The position numbers and the translations under genes are program-made. Positions 28,511 to 37,207 of a DNA stretch of 64,000 nucleotides are shown here, piece after piece. Source of the stretch: Carboxylicivirga sp. M1479 (lineage in GTDB: Bacteria > Bacteroidota > Bacteroidia > Bacteroidales > Marinilabiliaceae). Every line of letters begins with the position of its first letter. The stretch's first letter is position 1. The notes under the pieces are model-generated. The model ran no database searches. It was not told the origin of the DNA and saw nothing but the letters and a program-made list of their open reading frames with translations. The stretch covers positions 1-64,000 of the forward strand of contig NZ_VKDE01000025.1 in NCBI RefSeq assembly GCF_007097485.1, read 5' to 3'.

Positions 28511-30343
28511 CTACTCCACATCTATAAGAGAAATAACATTAGAGTATTCGCTGTTACAATATAGTAAGTAACTCGCCTTTAGGTTAGCAATAACATCCGT
28601 TAAGCGTTGTTTTGTTAATGTTGGAAACTCTCTTTTACCCGCTTCCAGTAATGCATCAAAAGTGATTACTTGTTGGCCAGCCGTTTTTAATACAAATGCA
28701 TATTCAGGCTCTCCAAATACTACATTCTCAATTTCGGTATCATTACAGTATTCGGTGTAGTAAAAAATGCCTCCATGTTGCTGCACTCGGTAACTGAACC
28801 GATTATTCTTATAATAGTCTTCCACCTGTATTAATTTATCCCACTCGCGAGTATTGGCCGCCACATCACGCTGATATCGGAATAAATGGAAGCGTTTATC
28901 TCCATTGGGGAAACTATCGGGTAAAAGGTATGATAGTTCATCAGTATTATAATGAGCTAACTCGGTTTCGGGCATTAGCTTGTAGTATTTCGACATGGAT
29001 GATAACACCAGAGTGACATAGTTATGCGAGAAATCAACCACCTTGTCGTTATAAAAGAAACGCAGGTAATGCAAATTATCGATACACTCCTGCACATCTT
29101 CTTCCGTTTCTCCGGGCACATGTTTAATCACATTCACAAACGGATAAATACCATGCTTAAGTGAGTACTTAATAAATAGCACATTATCAGAAAAGGTATT
29201 GCTCTTGTTCATCTTCTTTAATAGGCCATCGGATAATCCATCGTAACCAATAAACAGATTTTTAAAACCAGCAATGGCCATTTTCTCCATCAGACGATGA
29301 CTGTAATGTGCATTGGGAATAATCTCGGCCCAAAAGGAGAAGTCCTCCTCCGTGCGATACTTCAGATCGATGAGTAGATCCAGCAAGCGCTCGAAATGTT
29401 TCAGACTTCCAAAGGTATCACTATCAACAAAAGTAAATGTAGTAAGCTGGTACTGTTTGTTGATGGCCGCTATCTCGTCCACAACACACTCGGGTGTTCG
29501 TGCACGTAACTTATAACCCTTATTAAAGTCGCAAAAATTGCAACGATGCCAATGGCAAGAACGTATGGAGTTAATTGGTATGCTTATCTGATCACGATCC
29601 TCATGCTCGGGAAAGGTATTAAGGTAATCAGTAAAATCGGGGTAGATGTAAATATCAAAATCTAGGTATTCACTTTGCTGACTAGCTGACTGCACCAAGT
29701 GATCATCCTCACGATAAATTAAACGAGGCACCTGTGAGTAATCAGGATTGGTCTGTATCTGTTTCGATAATTCTAAAAGAGGATACTCCCCCTCTCCCCA
29801 GGTAACAAAATCAAAATCGGCACAAAGATTCATGGCTTCACGAGCAACATCATCGCTACCAAAACCACCCACAATAATTTTCACATGCGGAGCTCGTTTC
29901 TTTACCTCACTAGCCAATAACATGCCTGGCAACCATTGGTTGAACTTTGCTGTAATACCAAATAAACCAATCTCGTTCCAATCAATCAAATCCAGTTCTT
30001 GCTGCATTACATCCGTAATTTTCGCTTTTGTTTCATCTAGAAAATCGTGGTAATAATGTGGATCTGTACTTTTATAATTGGGATGGATGGATTGCAATAA
30101 AGACAGGATCCGTTGATTACCTTTCTCATTACCGTGCCTATCATTCAACATTGATAAAAAGGGCAACAAGCGTTTCTCTGTATCTTCGCTATCGGTGTAA
30201 TCCGCCATTAACGATAGCTTGAAATTCCAATACTTCACACTTGTTTCAACTCCATTATCGCGCATAAACCTACTAAGAATAGAAAGCGAAATGGAGGGAC
30301 TGTATATATCAGCTGGTGGTAAACAGTTAAGAAGTATCTTCAT
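28511..30343 (-). CDS. B12-binding-type radical SAM protein
   Basis: This 610-residue protein has an N-terminal Rossmann-like B12-binding-type domain to about residue 220 (KIIVGGFGSDDVAREAMN, TWGEGEYPLLEL) and a radical SAM domain from about 250. The cluster cysteines are at about residues 263, 268 and 271 in SCHWHRCNFC, spaced CX4CX2C instead of the usual CX3CX2C. ARTPECVVDEI and FTFVDSDTFG continue the fold. The C-terminal 130 residues are unassigned. I start at 30343 (MKILLNCLPP); an upstream ATG adds seven untypical residues. Substrate unknown; peptide maturation and methylation are both possible. It stands alone and shares a 40-base leader with pxpA. Confidence 0.88.
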   Translation of the reverse strand: MKILLNCLPPADIYSPSISLSILSRFMRDNGVETSVKYWNFKLSLMADYTDSEDTEKRLLPFLSMLNDRHGNEKGNQRILSLLQSIHPNYKSTDPHYYHDFLDETKAKITDVMQQELDLIDWNEIGLFGITAKFNQWLPGMLLASEVKKRAPHVKIIVGGFGSDDVAREAMNLCADFDFVTWGEGEYPLLELSKQIQTNPDYSQVPRLIYREDDHLVQSASQQSEYLDFDIYIYPDFTDYLNTFPEHEDRDQISIPINSIRSCHWHRCNFCDFNKGYKLRARTPECVVDEIAAINKQYQLTTFTFVDSDTFGSLKHFERLLDLLIDLKYRTEEDFSFWAEIIPNAHYSHRLMEKMAIAGFKNLFIGYDGLSDGLLKKMNKSNTFSDNVLFIKYSLKHGIYPFVNVIKHVPGETEEDVQECIDNLHYLRFFYNDKVVDFSHNYVTLVLSSMSKYYKLMPETELAHYNTDELSYLLPDSFPNGDKRFHLFRYQRDVAANTREWDKLIQVEDYYKNNRFSYRVQQHGGIFYYTEYCNDTEIENVVFGEPEYAFVLKTAGQQVITFDALLEAGKREFPTLTKQRLTDVIANLKASYLLYCNSEYSNVISLIDVE

Positions 30344-30380
30344 ATGTCTAAAAATTGTATTCATTGGCCATATGGAACTC
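30341..30380 (-). promoter_or_regulatory. 40-base leader shared with pxpA
   Basis: On the minus strand the 40 bases ending in the start codon region CATATG match the same interval before pxpA (47540-47579) at 33 of 40 positions, without gaps. The best-kept part is GAGTTCCATATGGC followed by AATGAA. The two genes are otherwise unrelated. Confidence 0.45.
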
Positions 30381-30545
30381 TAAAGTAAAATTGAAATTTC
30401 AATTTGTATGGCCTCATTATAACAACAAGACAACAAAGGTAGATAAATAAGAGTCAAAGGCCGAAGATGAAAACCTTTTTAGAGTATTAAATGTGATAGG
30501 CAGTGCGCTTTGACAACTCCCAAGCTAGCTAGCAGTATTTGCAGA

Positions 30546-30734
30546 TCAAAGCTCTTTCTTCTTTGCATGGCGGATGGAGATAAGCATACTCACGATTAAT
30601 AAAATCATCGATAGAATTCCCCAATAACTTCCTGCATTTTTTGACCAGCTTAAATCTGTATAATCAATAAAAACAAAATGCCCAGCTATGATAACAAAAG
30701 CACTAATGATAAGACCAATTCTAAATTTATTCAT
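30546..30734 (-). CDS. Small two-helix membrane protein
   Basis: This 62-residue protein has two hydrophobic segments (about 6-24 and 36-54), a short loop with DYTDLSW, and a basic tail RHAKKKEL that would face the cytoplasm. Proteins of this size and pattern are common in Bacteroidota, without a known role. It stands alone between gaps of 180 and 280 bases. The open frame is short, but the helix/loop pattern and the positive-inside tail favour a real gene. Confidence 0.65.
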   Translation of the reverse strand: MNKFRIGLIISAFVIIAGHFVFIDYTDLSWSKNAGSYWGILSMILLIVSMLISIRHAKKKEL

Positions 30735-31017
30735 ATTATATCAGGTTTTTAATATATAACATGTCAATTCGGTACAATTAAACATCTCTAAATATAGACT
30801 GTAGTTAAATCACCATCCACAAGTTACACTAACTTTTCCTTTTTTTATTTCATAAAAACAAAAAAAGCCAAACTTGCTATAAAAACAATTGACACCTCTT
30901 TCACCACAAAGCAATGACAAACTACACACAAGCAAGTTAAGAGACTTTCAAAACAAGGCTATCAACAACAAAGATTATTTTTGATGACGCTTCAAGTATT
31001 GTGAAGTATGGAGGTGC

Positions 31018-31431
31018 TTAATCCAAAATTTTCTCCATTATAACATATTCTATTACTCCTTTAACAAATTTCTTATCGGTCAATTGCATACCAAACCTAG
31101 CATAGTATTCACATTTTTCAATTCGGGCATTACACCATAGCCTATCAAGTTGATGTTGCTTAACAATTGTCAAAACCTCTTGTAATAAACGCGTACCATA
31201 GCCCTTTCCCTGGTATTCTTTCAGTGTTGCGAACTTTCTAAATTGGGCTTCCTTTCCTACTATAAATAAGGAAATAACCGACACCATTGTATTGTTAAGA
31301 AACAATCCAAAATGCTTTCCCGTTTGATCGTTAGCCACCCTAACATAATCAATTGTTTGATGGGGCCACATAACCTGATGACGTATACTTAAGGTCTCTT
31401 CTGATGTAATTTCAATAACTTGAGGCTCCAT
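31018..31431 (-). CDS. GNAT-family acetyltransferase
   Basis: This 137-residue single-domain protein has the acetyl-CoA-binding motif of GNATs, FRKFATLKEYQGKGYGTRLLQEVL, near the middle (QGKGYG as the pyrophosphate loop), and the C-terminal motif CNARIEKCEYYARFGMQ. The substrate is unknown. I start at the ATG at 31431 (MEPQVIEIT). A longer frame from 31551 would overlap the hydrolase gene upstream and adds residues that match its shadow. It follows that hydrolase after 49 bases and may be co-transcribed. Confidence 0.85.
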   Translation of the reverse strand: MEPQVIEITSEETLSIRHQVMWPHQTIDYVRVANDQTGKHFGLFLNNTMVSVISLFIVGKEAQFRKFATLKEYQGKGYGTRLLQEVLTIVKQHQLDRLWCNARIEKCEYYARFGMQLTDKKFVKGVIEYVIMEKILD

Positions 31432-31480
31432 TGGTAGATACTTTTGTAATTTATTTTTAGCTTTGCCATAGATGTTTGCC

Positions 31481-32509
31481 CTATTTTCGCTCAAGAATTT
31501 TAACAATACGACCATACACCACCTCTGACAGGTTCCAATTATACCCTTCAAAATTAGTCACATTCGTAAATTGTACAAGCACCGCATCCATCTCTTTGTG
31601 GTATTTGGCGATACTCTGATAACCTGGCACTAAGCCAGTATGCTCGTAAACATAAATAGACGAATAAATAGCCTGCTCACCAGCTTTAAATACAGTACCA
31701 TCGTTTAAGGCCCGTAGAAAAACACCAACATCTTGAGCAGTGGCCAACATGCCCTGTTCTGTAGTTTTTAAATCGTCATCGTAGCCAACGTAATAGCCAC
31801 TCATCACCTTGTTAGTATCTACCTCACTTAGTGATCCAAAAGTATTGTTCAGTCCAAGGGGCATTAAAATTTCCTCTTTTATATATTGATGACTGCTATA
31901 CCCCACCGTTTTCTTAATAAGCTCGCGTAACAAAAGGTAATTGGTGTTGGAGTAGGCATACCCCTTACCGGGTTTAAAGGTAGCAGGCAAATCAAAAATT
32001 AACTCGAGTGTTTCTTGTGCTGTTGTGGGTGGTGCAATCCAAAAATTTTCCTGGTCGGTATAATTAGGTATGCCACTGCGGTGTTGCACCATCATCCTTA
32101 AGGTAATTTCATTCGCATAAGCAATTCGTCCATCCAGCTCAGGAAAATAATCAAGCAATGTCTGGTCAAGATCCAATTGTTGATTATGAACGAGCTTGGT
32201 AATGGCAACAGCCACATATAGTTTACTAATACTGGCTATTTTGAATAATGCATCGGGATTGGCAGGAATCTTCTCTTCACTATTGTGGTAACCTGCAGTA
32301 TAAAATGCAGGCGTTTCATCCGCCTTATCAACGTAAACAATTACCCCCTCAAAACCATAGTTTAATGCCTCTTCAACCTGCTCTTGAATTGTATCGGGTA
32401 CAGGAAGTATCCATGCCCACACAATTATCCATGGAACAGTAAATAAGGAGCCAATGGTTCCAATAAGCAATGCTAAACGGATGATATTGCGTGTGCGATT
32501 ATTTGTCAT
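31481..32509 (-). CDS. Serine beta-lactamase-like hydrolase
   Basis: This 342-residue protein has one N-terminal membrane segment or signal (residues 9-32), then a class C beta-lactamase/DD-peptidase-like fold. The catalytic triad motifs are present: SISK (SxxK) near residue 92, YSN in YAYSNTNYL near 196, and HTG near 290. Such proteins range from peptidases to esterases; resistance to beta-lactams is not implied. The C-terminal block is short compared with AmpC. It leads a probable two-gene unit with the GNAT gene. Confidence 0.9.
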   Translation of the reverse strand: MTNNRTRNIIRLALLIGTIGSLFTVPWIIVWAWILPVPDTIQEQVEEALNYGFEGVIVYVDKADETPAFYTAGYHNSEEKIPANPDALFKIASISKLYVAVAITKLVHNQQLDLDQTLLDYFPELDGRIAYANEITLRMMVQHRSGIPNYTDQENFWIAPPTTAQETLELIFDLPATFKPGKGYAYSNTNYLLLRELIKKTVGYSSHQYIKEEILMPLGLNNTFGSLSEVDTNKVMSGYYVGYDDDLKTTEQGMLATAQDVGVFLRALNDGTVFKAGEQAIYSSIYVYEHTGLVPGYQSIAKYHKEMDAVLVQFTNVTNFEGYNWNLSEVVYGRIVKILERK

Positions 32510-32584
32510 AAATTTATTCTAAGTTGTTTTTATTCATAGTAATAAACTGCTAATTAAGCTTATTGTTTATAAGGAGTTAACCGT

Positions 32585-32680
32585 TTACTCATCAAGATGC
32601 GCCTTTAGTGCATTCAATTTCAAAGCCACATTGATGCTTTTACAGCATTATACGAGCGCATTATGAGACACAAATGGTAT
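32585..32680. repeat. Direct repeat copy 1 (about 96 bp)
   Basis: Begins TTACTCATCAAG and ends CAAATGGTAT. It matches copy 2 at 32811-32907 at roughly 85% of positions by eye, with one or two small gaps. Inside, CATCAA and TTGATG could form a hairpin. Confidence 0.8.
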
Positions 32681-32692
32681 CACAACTACTAA

Positions 32693-32712
32693 TCTGACCC
32701 AGTTGGGTCAGA
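32693..32712. repeat. Palindrome 1
   Basis: TCTGACCCA-GT-TGGGTCAGA, perfect 9-bp arms. The first of three palindromes sharing the core ACCCA-TTGGGT. Confidence 0.85.
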
Positions 32713-32718
32713 CACCTT

Positions 32719-32732
32719 AACCCAATTGGGTT
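32719..32732. repeat. Palindrome 2
   Basis: AACCCAATTGGGTT, a perfect 14-base palindrome, 6 bases after palindrome 1. Confidence 0.85.
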
Positions 32733-32740
32733 GCACTGCA

Positions 32741-32756
32741 CGACCCAATTGGGTCG
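32741..32756. repeat. Palindrome 3
   Basis: CGACCCAATTGGGTCG, a perfect 16-base palindrome, 8 bases after palindrome 2. Confidence 0.85.
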
Positions 32757-32762
32757 CGACCT

Positions 32763-32799
32763 ACCTATCGGTAACAATAAAGCCTGTCGACAGATAGGT
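32763..32799. repeat. Hairpin with inner palindrome
   Basis: ACCTATC (32763-32769) pairs with GATAGGT (32793-32799). The loop contains the 10-base palindrome CTGTCGACAG (32784-32793). It lies between palindrome 3 and direct repeat copy 2 and resembles REP-like dispersed elements of Bacteroidota; that likeness is from memory. Confidence 0.65.
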
Positions 32800-32810
32800 T
32801 TGTAATACCC

Positions 32811-32907
32811 TTACTCATCAAGGTGCGACTTTAGCACATTCCATTTCTAACGCCACATTGATGCTTTTACGACATTATATCAGCGCATTATGAAATACAA
32901 ATGGTAT
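32811..32907. repeat. Direct repeat copy 2 (about 97 bp)
   Basis: Begins TTACTCATCAAG and ends CAAATGGTAT, in the same orientation as copy 1. The spacing between copies is 130 bases. Confidence 0.8.
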
Positions 32908-32973
32908 TATTGTCGCTAAAGATAGAATTACCAAGTCTGCTGAACAGCTGTTGAGTCATTAATTAGGTATCCG

Positions 32974-33828
32974 TTATAGTTCCTTTACCATCTCAAACTG
33001 CTTACCAGACATAGTAATACCTTGCGCTTTTAAAAACTGAGTGATGGCCTCGCATTCCAAGTTTGTGTTTATAATCTTAATGGACGGATGCTTACCTTGG
33101 CTTATTGCATGCTTTAACAAACAAGTTGCCACGCCTTTGCGACGATGAGCTTTATCAACAGCCAGCTGCGTTACATCTCCACTCGTTGGTTCAAACACCA
33201 TCAATCCCACAAGCTGCTTGTTTTCAAATGCACCCCATAATTGAAACGAGTTTATGCTCCGCCCAATGGATTCGAAACCATTTTGCCATGATGGCTCAAA
33301 GTCGAAAAAGTGTTTAGCTGACTGACATTCAGATAACGAAATCACCTTGATGTCACAAACGGCAGATGATCCTTCTTCATTAGCTTTGATATGCTCCAAA
33401 TCTTGAACAAAATATGCAAACTCACGAACCACCTCAAAGCCAAGTTTACTATATACCGAAATAGCTTTTGTGTTATGCTGTAGTGCCTCTAGCAAATAAC
33501 ATTTAACCCCTGCCCTTTTTAAATAGGGTAAGGAATACTCAAAAACCTGAGAAGCCAAACCTCTGCCCCTGAATGCTTCAATGGTTCCTGTACCTGTATC
33601 ATAGGCCGTTTTTACATTTTTGTGGCAACCAATACCATTTAAGGTAAAAGCCACCAACTGATTGTTATCAAAAGCTCCAAAGGACAATTCTGCCACAAAG
33701 CCCCGACGTTGCAACATATTTTGAAGTTCATACTTTTCTAACTGAATCTCGTAATCGGAAAAAGCCAGCTTAAAGGCCTCGTAGATAGTGTCGAAATCAA
33801 CATCTAATAGCGATTTAATAGTAATCAT
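32974..33828 (-). CDS. Tandem GNAT acetyltransferase
   Basis: This 284-residue protein contains two GNAT domains. The first (about 1-150) has TGTGTIEAFRGRGLASQVFEYSLP, where GRGLAS is the acetyl-CoA loop, and SVYSKLGFEVVREF. The second (about 155-284) has VTQLAVDKAHRRKGVATCLLKHAI with RRKGVA. The substrate is unknown. Its ATG overlaps the stop of the upstream gene by 4 bases, so translation is coupled. It ends about 65 bases from the repeat block. Confidence 0.9.
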   Translation of the reverse strand: MITIKSLLDVDFDTIYEAFKLAFSDYEIQLEKYELQNMLQRRGFVAELSFGAFDNNQLVAFTLNGIGCHKNVKTAYDTGTGTIEAFRGRGLASQVFEYSLPYLKRAGVKCYLLEALQHNTKAISVYSKLGFEVVREFAYFVQDLEHIKANEEGSSAVCDIKVISLSECQSAKHFFDFEPSWQNGFESIGRSINSFQLWGAFENKQLVGLMVFEPTSGDVTQLAVDKAHRRKGVATCLLKHAISQGKHPSIKIINTNLECEAITQFLKAQGITMSGKQFEMVKEL

Positions 33829-34265
33829 TGTGAGGTATTATTTGACTCTTTAAGTTCTTCTATTATATTGTTGAGTTGTAATTTCTCCAGACCATCTATA
33901 CTCAAAAATAAAATGGCTGCCTCAAAGGTTGAAACAGTTTGTGGGCGCATTCGATATTCTTCCACTTCCTTTGAAAAAAGTATGGTATTTACCACCTCAC
34001 CAGGTTTACTGGTCAGGTAAACGACTTTTCGCTCATCTTGAAATACTTTTTGACTTTTATAGAAAGCAACAATCTTCTGCAGACCATTTTTATCCATCTG
34101 CACATTGGCATGCCGAAGATCCAGTATCATGTTATCAGTACTTCTAAAATCAGCTTCTTTTGATAATTTAGTTTTATTGGCAATAATATCGTGAATGCCA
34201 ATATCACCTTCGTAATATTCTACTACAAGGTTGTGTTCACGAACAATTTTATACGTCATGTACAT
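33825..34265 (-). CDS. STAS/SpoIIAA-like hypothetical protein
   Basis: This 146-residue soluble protein reads like an alpha/beta STAS-type domain: YKIVREHNLVVEYYEGDIG, then NMILDLRHANVQMDKNGLQKIVAFY and RKVVYLTSKPGEVVNTILF. Many Bacteroidota have short proteins of this type of unknown role. The pattern is suggestive, not decisive. The start may be the second ATG (34259). It is coupled by a 4-base overlap to the tandem GNAT gene downstream, which suggests they act together. Confidence 0.75.
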   Translation of the reverse strand: MYMTYKIVREHNLVVEYYEGDIGIHDIIANKTKLSKEADFRSTDNMILDLRHANVQMDKNGLQKIVAFYKSQKVFQDERKVVYLTSKPGEVVNTILFSKEVEEYRMRPQTVSTFEAAILFLSIDGLEKLQLNNIIEELKESNNTSQ

Positions 34266-34399
34266 AAGGGAACAGTCAAAAAATAATTAAAGTACTTTGG
34301 AAGATAGATATAATGTGTAAATACATGAGTCGCTCCAGCACCGGGAACCACTACAATTACGTAATAACATTACCAGCCTCCCATTTAAGGCTTTAATTG

Positions 34400-34633
34400 T
34401 TAAGCCTTAGCACTATTATTAAATTCCTTTACCCACTCAAGTGCCTTATCTTTATCGGATTCTTTCACAAACACATCAGCTCCTGCAATGGCATGATGTG
34501 GCGCTATTGTACCAATCAACTGGTTACTCATACTGGCCTCTATACCGTTATCGTTCAAAATCTGGCATACCATTTCAACCTCCATGGGTGAGCCATTAAA
34601 TACGCTTACTAGTTTAGTATTATCGTCTGTCAT
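34400..34633 (-). CDS. DUF2007 family protein
   Basis: This 77-residue protein matches the DUF2007 (putative signal-transducing) pattern: KLVSVFNGSPMEVEMVCQILNDNGIEAS, then GADVFVKESDKDKALEWVKEF. The family has a ferredoxin-like fold and no proven function. It stands alone on the minus strand. Confidence 0.85.
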   Translation of the reverse strand: MTDDNTKLVSVFNGSPMEVEMVCQILNDNGIEASMSNQLIGTIAPHHAIAGADVFVKESDKDKALEWVKEFNNSAKA

Positions 34634-34838
34634 AGTCTCTTGTTTTTGAGTTGTATAAGATAGGAAAAATTTAGAACTCAGCCCGTACGAAAAATGAGCG
34701 ATGTCAATAAGGGTTAATTAGCCTTAAATAGTATTTAGTGCCACATATTTGGCATGAATATTTCATTGTTCTTGCGCATAGTACATAAGTCGCAGCTTAG
34801 TGCTTCAATTAATTTTTAGAAACCATAAAAAAAACGAT

Positions 34839-35441
34839 ATGAAAAACTTAGCTATCATTACCATTGCGCTGCTAGCCACTGTTTACACTAATGCCACAGA
34901 AAAAATTAAGGTGTATTCCAACCCGTACGGTGAGGCTCCCGTGGTATCCATACTAGATGGTCGCAACTCCTACGATCAGTTAATTGTAAAAGATGTGGCA
35001 TCAAATAAAGTAATTAGTGAAACCGATATCTCAGGGATATCAAGTTATCAAGAACGTTTAGACCTTCCAAGCATGGGTATTAACACCTATACTGTTGAGT
35101 TACGTGGAGAGGATAAGGTACTATCTGAAACGATAACAGTTATGAATAATAAAGTGATACACGATGAAATAATGATAGATGAAAATGGTTTTGACAATAT
35201 GAAATTCTTTGTTGTTGAAAACGGATCATCGTTAATTATGAGCCATCATACTGATGGAGCCAAGGAAATGAATTTGGTAATTGTTGATCGAGAGAAGCAA
35301 AAAAAAGTAGAGTCTACTTATTTGGGCAACACGACCGTTACATCCTATAAAACGGATATCTCTAACTTAAAAAAAGAAACTAGCTACCGTGCAACTTTAT
35401 ACTCGGGATCAACAGCCTACCATTTTGATTTTGTGAGATAA
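34839..35441 (+). CDS. Exported hypothetical protein
   Basis: This 200-residue protein has a signal peptide (MKNLAIITIALLATVYTNA, cleavage near residue 19) and a beta-rich mature part with no recognised catalytic motif. Repeated phrases such as YTVELRGEDKVLSETITVMNNKVIHDE suggest small beta-sandwich modules, like the DUF3244-type secreted proteins of Bacteroidota. I start at 34839 because the signal peptide begins there; an ATG/alternative start at 34800 adds 13 unsuitable residues. A strong terminator follows. Confidence 0.75.
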   Translation: MKNLAIITIALLATVYTNATEKIKVYSNPYGEAPVVSILDGRNSYDQLIVKDVASNKVISETDISGISSYQERLDLPSMGINTYTVELRGEDKVLSETITVMNNKVIHDEIMIDENGFDNMKFFVVENGSSLIMSHHTDGAKEMNLVIVDREKQKKVESTYLGNTTVTSYKTDISNLKKETSYRATLYSGSTAYHFDFVR

Positions 35442-35470
35442 CTACACGGAACAATCAATAAAAACATGCA

Positions 35471-35500
35471 AGACTCGATTACTAATCGGGTCTTTTTTTT
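35471..35500 (+). terminator. Rho-independent terminator
   Basis: AGACTCGATT-ACT-AATCGGGTCT stem (one mismatch) followed by eight T, after the exported hypothetical gene. Confidence 0.9.
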
Positions 35501-35539
35501 GTCACCCACATTAAAATTAAACTTTTTTGCAAGGGCATA

Positions 35540-35569
35540 AAAAAGCCACCCTAATTAATGAGAGTGGCT
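35540..35569 (-). terminator. Rho-independent terminator of the SPFH gene
   Basis: On the minus strand AGCCACTCT and AGGGTGGCT arms are followed by six T. It lies about 20 bases past the stop of the SPFH gene at 35592-36914. Confidence 0.85.
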
Positions 35570-35591
35570 CTTTCCATTTTTTATATGGTAA

Positions 35592-36914
35592 TTAATTACC
35601 TTTGGCTGTTAGCTGTTTGGCCATAGCTGCACCAATTAAGCTTTCCAGAGGTGTTCCTCCTTTTGAGTCTCCACCCATAATCATGGTTTCTGGAAATTTA
35701 ATTTTCGCAATTTCAGCTGCAACTTTTACATCACGGTCAAGCTCCATTGCTAGCTTTACCTCAGGCGTGATACCAGCGGTCACTTTTTTAGCAATTTCAT
35801 AAGCTTCAGCATCGGCTGTCACCTTCACTTTCATTGCAATCAATCGCTCGGTTTCTAAGGCAATCGCAGCCAGTTTTTTATTGGTCTCTTCTTGCTTAAG
35901 CTTTGTCTCAATCGCAATCAGTGCTTTTACCTGCTCCTTTTCCTGGTTCACACGCTCTTCCGCCTTGTCACGCTCTCCTTGAGCCACAATACGCTGCTGC
36001 TCAGCTTTGGCTGTTTCAATCATTTGCTGCTCCAACTGTCGTTTGGCCGATTCATCGCGCTGCGCCTCCAGACGCTGCTTAAAAGTAGCTTCCAAATCAA
36101 TCTTATCCACAATTACCTGAGATACAATAATATTGTTTTCAGATAACTCATGCGGTATACGCTTAGGAAGACCATTATACATTATTTTCTCGACGATATA
36201 ACTTGTTTGAATTTCCTTAATAGAACGTCGAGCCGTAGTCATATCAATGGCATCATAAATGGTGTCTTTTACCTCAATTTTATTTACAGCGTAAGTCCCT
36301 TCTTTCAATTGCTCTTCAAAAGTTTGACGGAATGACTGTGCTTCTCCTGAAATATAGTTTTGTGCAGCAAACATATATCCAGTATTTATCAGCTGCTCAC
36401 GAACAGTAGGAATAATGGTATTGTTTACCAGGTTACTCATCGTACGGTATTTAACTGCCAACTTTATAAACGAAGGGCTATCCTCAGGCAACTGAAAACG
36501 CAAAGACACATGACCTTTAGCGGTTACCTGATCAATGAAACGTACGGGTACAGGCTGCATTACTCCCTCCAGTTCGTCAATGTCAGATTCTGTCTCATTA
36601 CTTACAACTTTTACGTCGATGTATTTTTGCCATTTATCAATTTTAGCAAAACCACGCCATTTAATCCCCTGCTCCATAACGGCACTCATATTACCAGTTG
36701 GCGATACAAGCAAATAATTAAAACCTCTATCGGCAAAGAAGAATAATGAATTGATAAGCATAAGAATAACACCGACCACTATAAGTATATTACCATGTAA
36801 ACCTTTAATACCTTTTAAAAGTGCAGGTAGTTTTGATGCTTGTTTTTCTAGTCGTGATATTATAATGGCGGTTACACCAGCAAGCAATACTAGAAATCCT
36901 AAAAATGTTGTCAT
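35592..36914 (-). CDS. SPFH/Band 7 membrane protein
   Basis: This 440-residue protein has two N-terminal hydrophobic segments (about 1-19 and 40-64), an SPFH domain (about 70-270) and a long charged Glu/Lys/Gln coiled coil (about 270-370: KRQLEQQMIETAKAEQQRI, KAEERVNQEKEQVKALIAIE). Proteins of this build, like prohibitin, HflK and flotillin, form ring scaffolds in the inner membrane. It is distinct from the hflKC pair at 60.2-62.1 kb. It is transcribed alone. The function is not known beyond a likely membrane-organising role. Confidence 0.88.
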   Translation of the reverse strand: MTTFLGFLVLLAGVTAIIISRLEKQASKLPALLKGIKGLHGNILIVVGVILMLINSLFFFADRGFNYLLVSPTGNMSAVMEQGIKWRGFAKIDKWQKYIDVKVVSNETESDIDELEGVMQPVPVRFIDQVTAKGHVSLRFQLPEDSPSFIKLAVKYRTMSNLVNNTIIPTVREQLINTGYMFAAQNYISGEAQSFRQTFEEQLKEGTYAVNKIEVKDTIYDAIDMTTARRSIKEIQTSYIVEKIMYNGLPKRIPHELSENNIIVSQVIVDKIDLEATFKQRLEAQRDESAKRQLEQQMIETAKAEQQRIVAQGERDKAEERVNQEKEQVKALIAIETKLKQEETNKKLAAIALETERLIAMKVKVTADAEAYEIAKKVTAGITPEVKLAMELDRDVKVAAEIAKIKFPETMIMGGDSKGGTPLESLIGAAMAKQLTAKGN

Positions 36915-37207
36915 GTAAGAAATAATTAAGTTTGAAATGTTAAGTTATTTTGTCTCCTTAAACATATCATTATCTCCTCATAATACAATAAGCACAACAA
37001 AACTATTTTACAAAAGGTATGATTAATTACACTAACAGCCTTTTAACACTCCTCCTATCGTATTTCCATTTTACCATGCAGCTATCTTTATAAAAAAAGC
37101 TTATGTTTTCTTATTCACCTCCAATTACTTTGATCTTCTCATTTAGCCTATTTTAAATACTAAAATATAAAAATGTCACTCTTCTAATTACACTATAAAA
37201 TGTTGAA

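Larger units (their letters stand above)
32510..32973. other. Gene-free repeat block, 464 bp
   Basis: No gene is visible. The interval contains two direct repeats (32585-32680, 32811-32907) enclosing three perfect palindromes and a hairpin, each listed separately. It separates two minus-strand genes, the beta-lactamase-like hydrolase and a tandem GNAT protein. Confidence 0.7.

Noticed and set aside
32693-32756. Palindrome run considered as a CRISPR array
   Set aside because: The units are only 14-20 bases with 6-8 base spacers and no cas genes are near.
35602-36746. Several open frames on the plus strand opposite the SPFH gene
   Set aside because: They are antisense to a well-supported gene, carry no family signature, and one conflicts with another.
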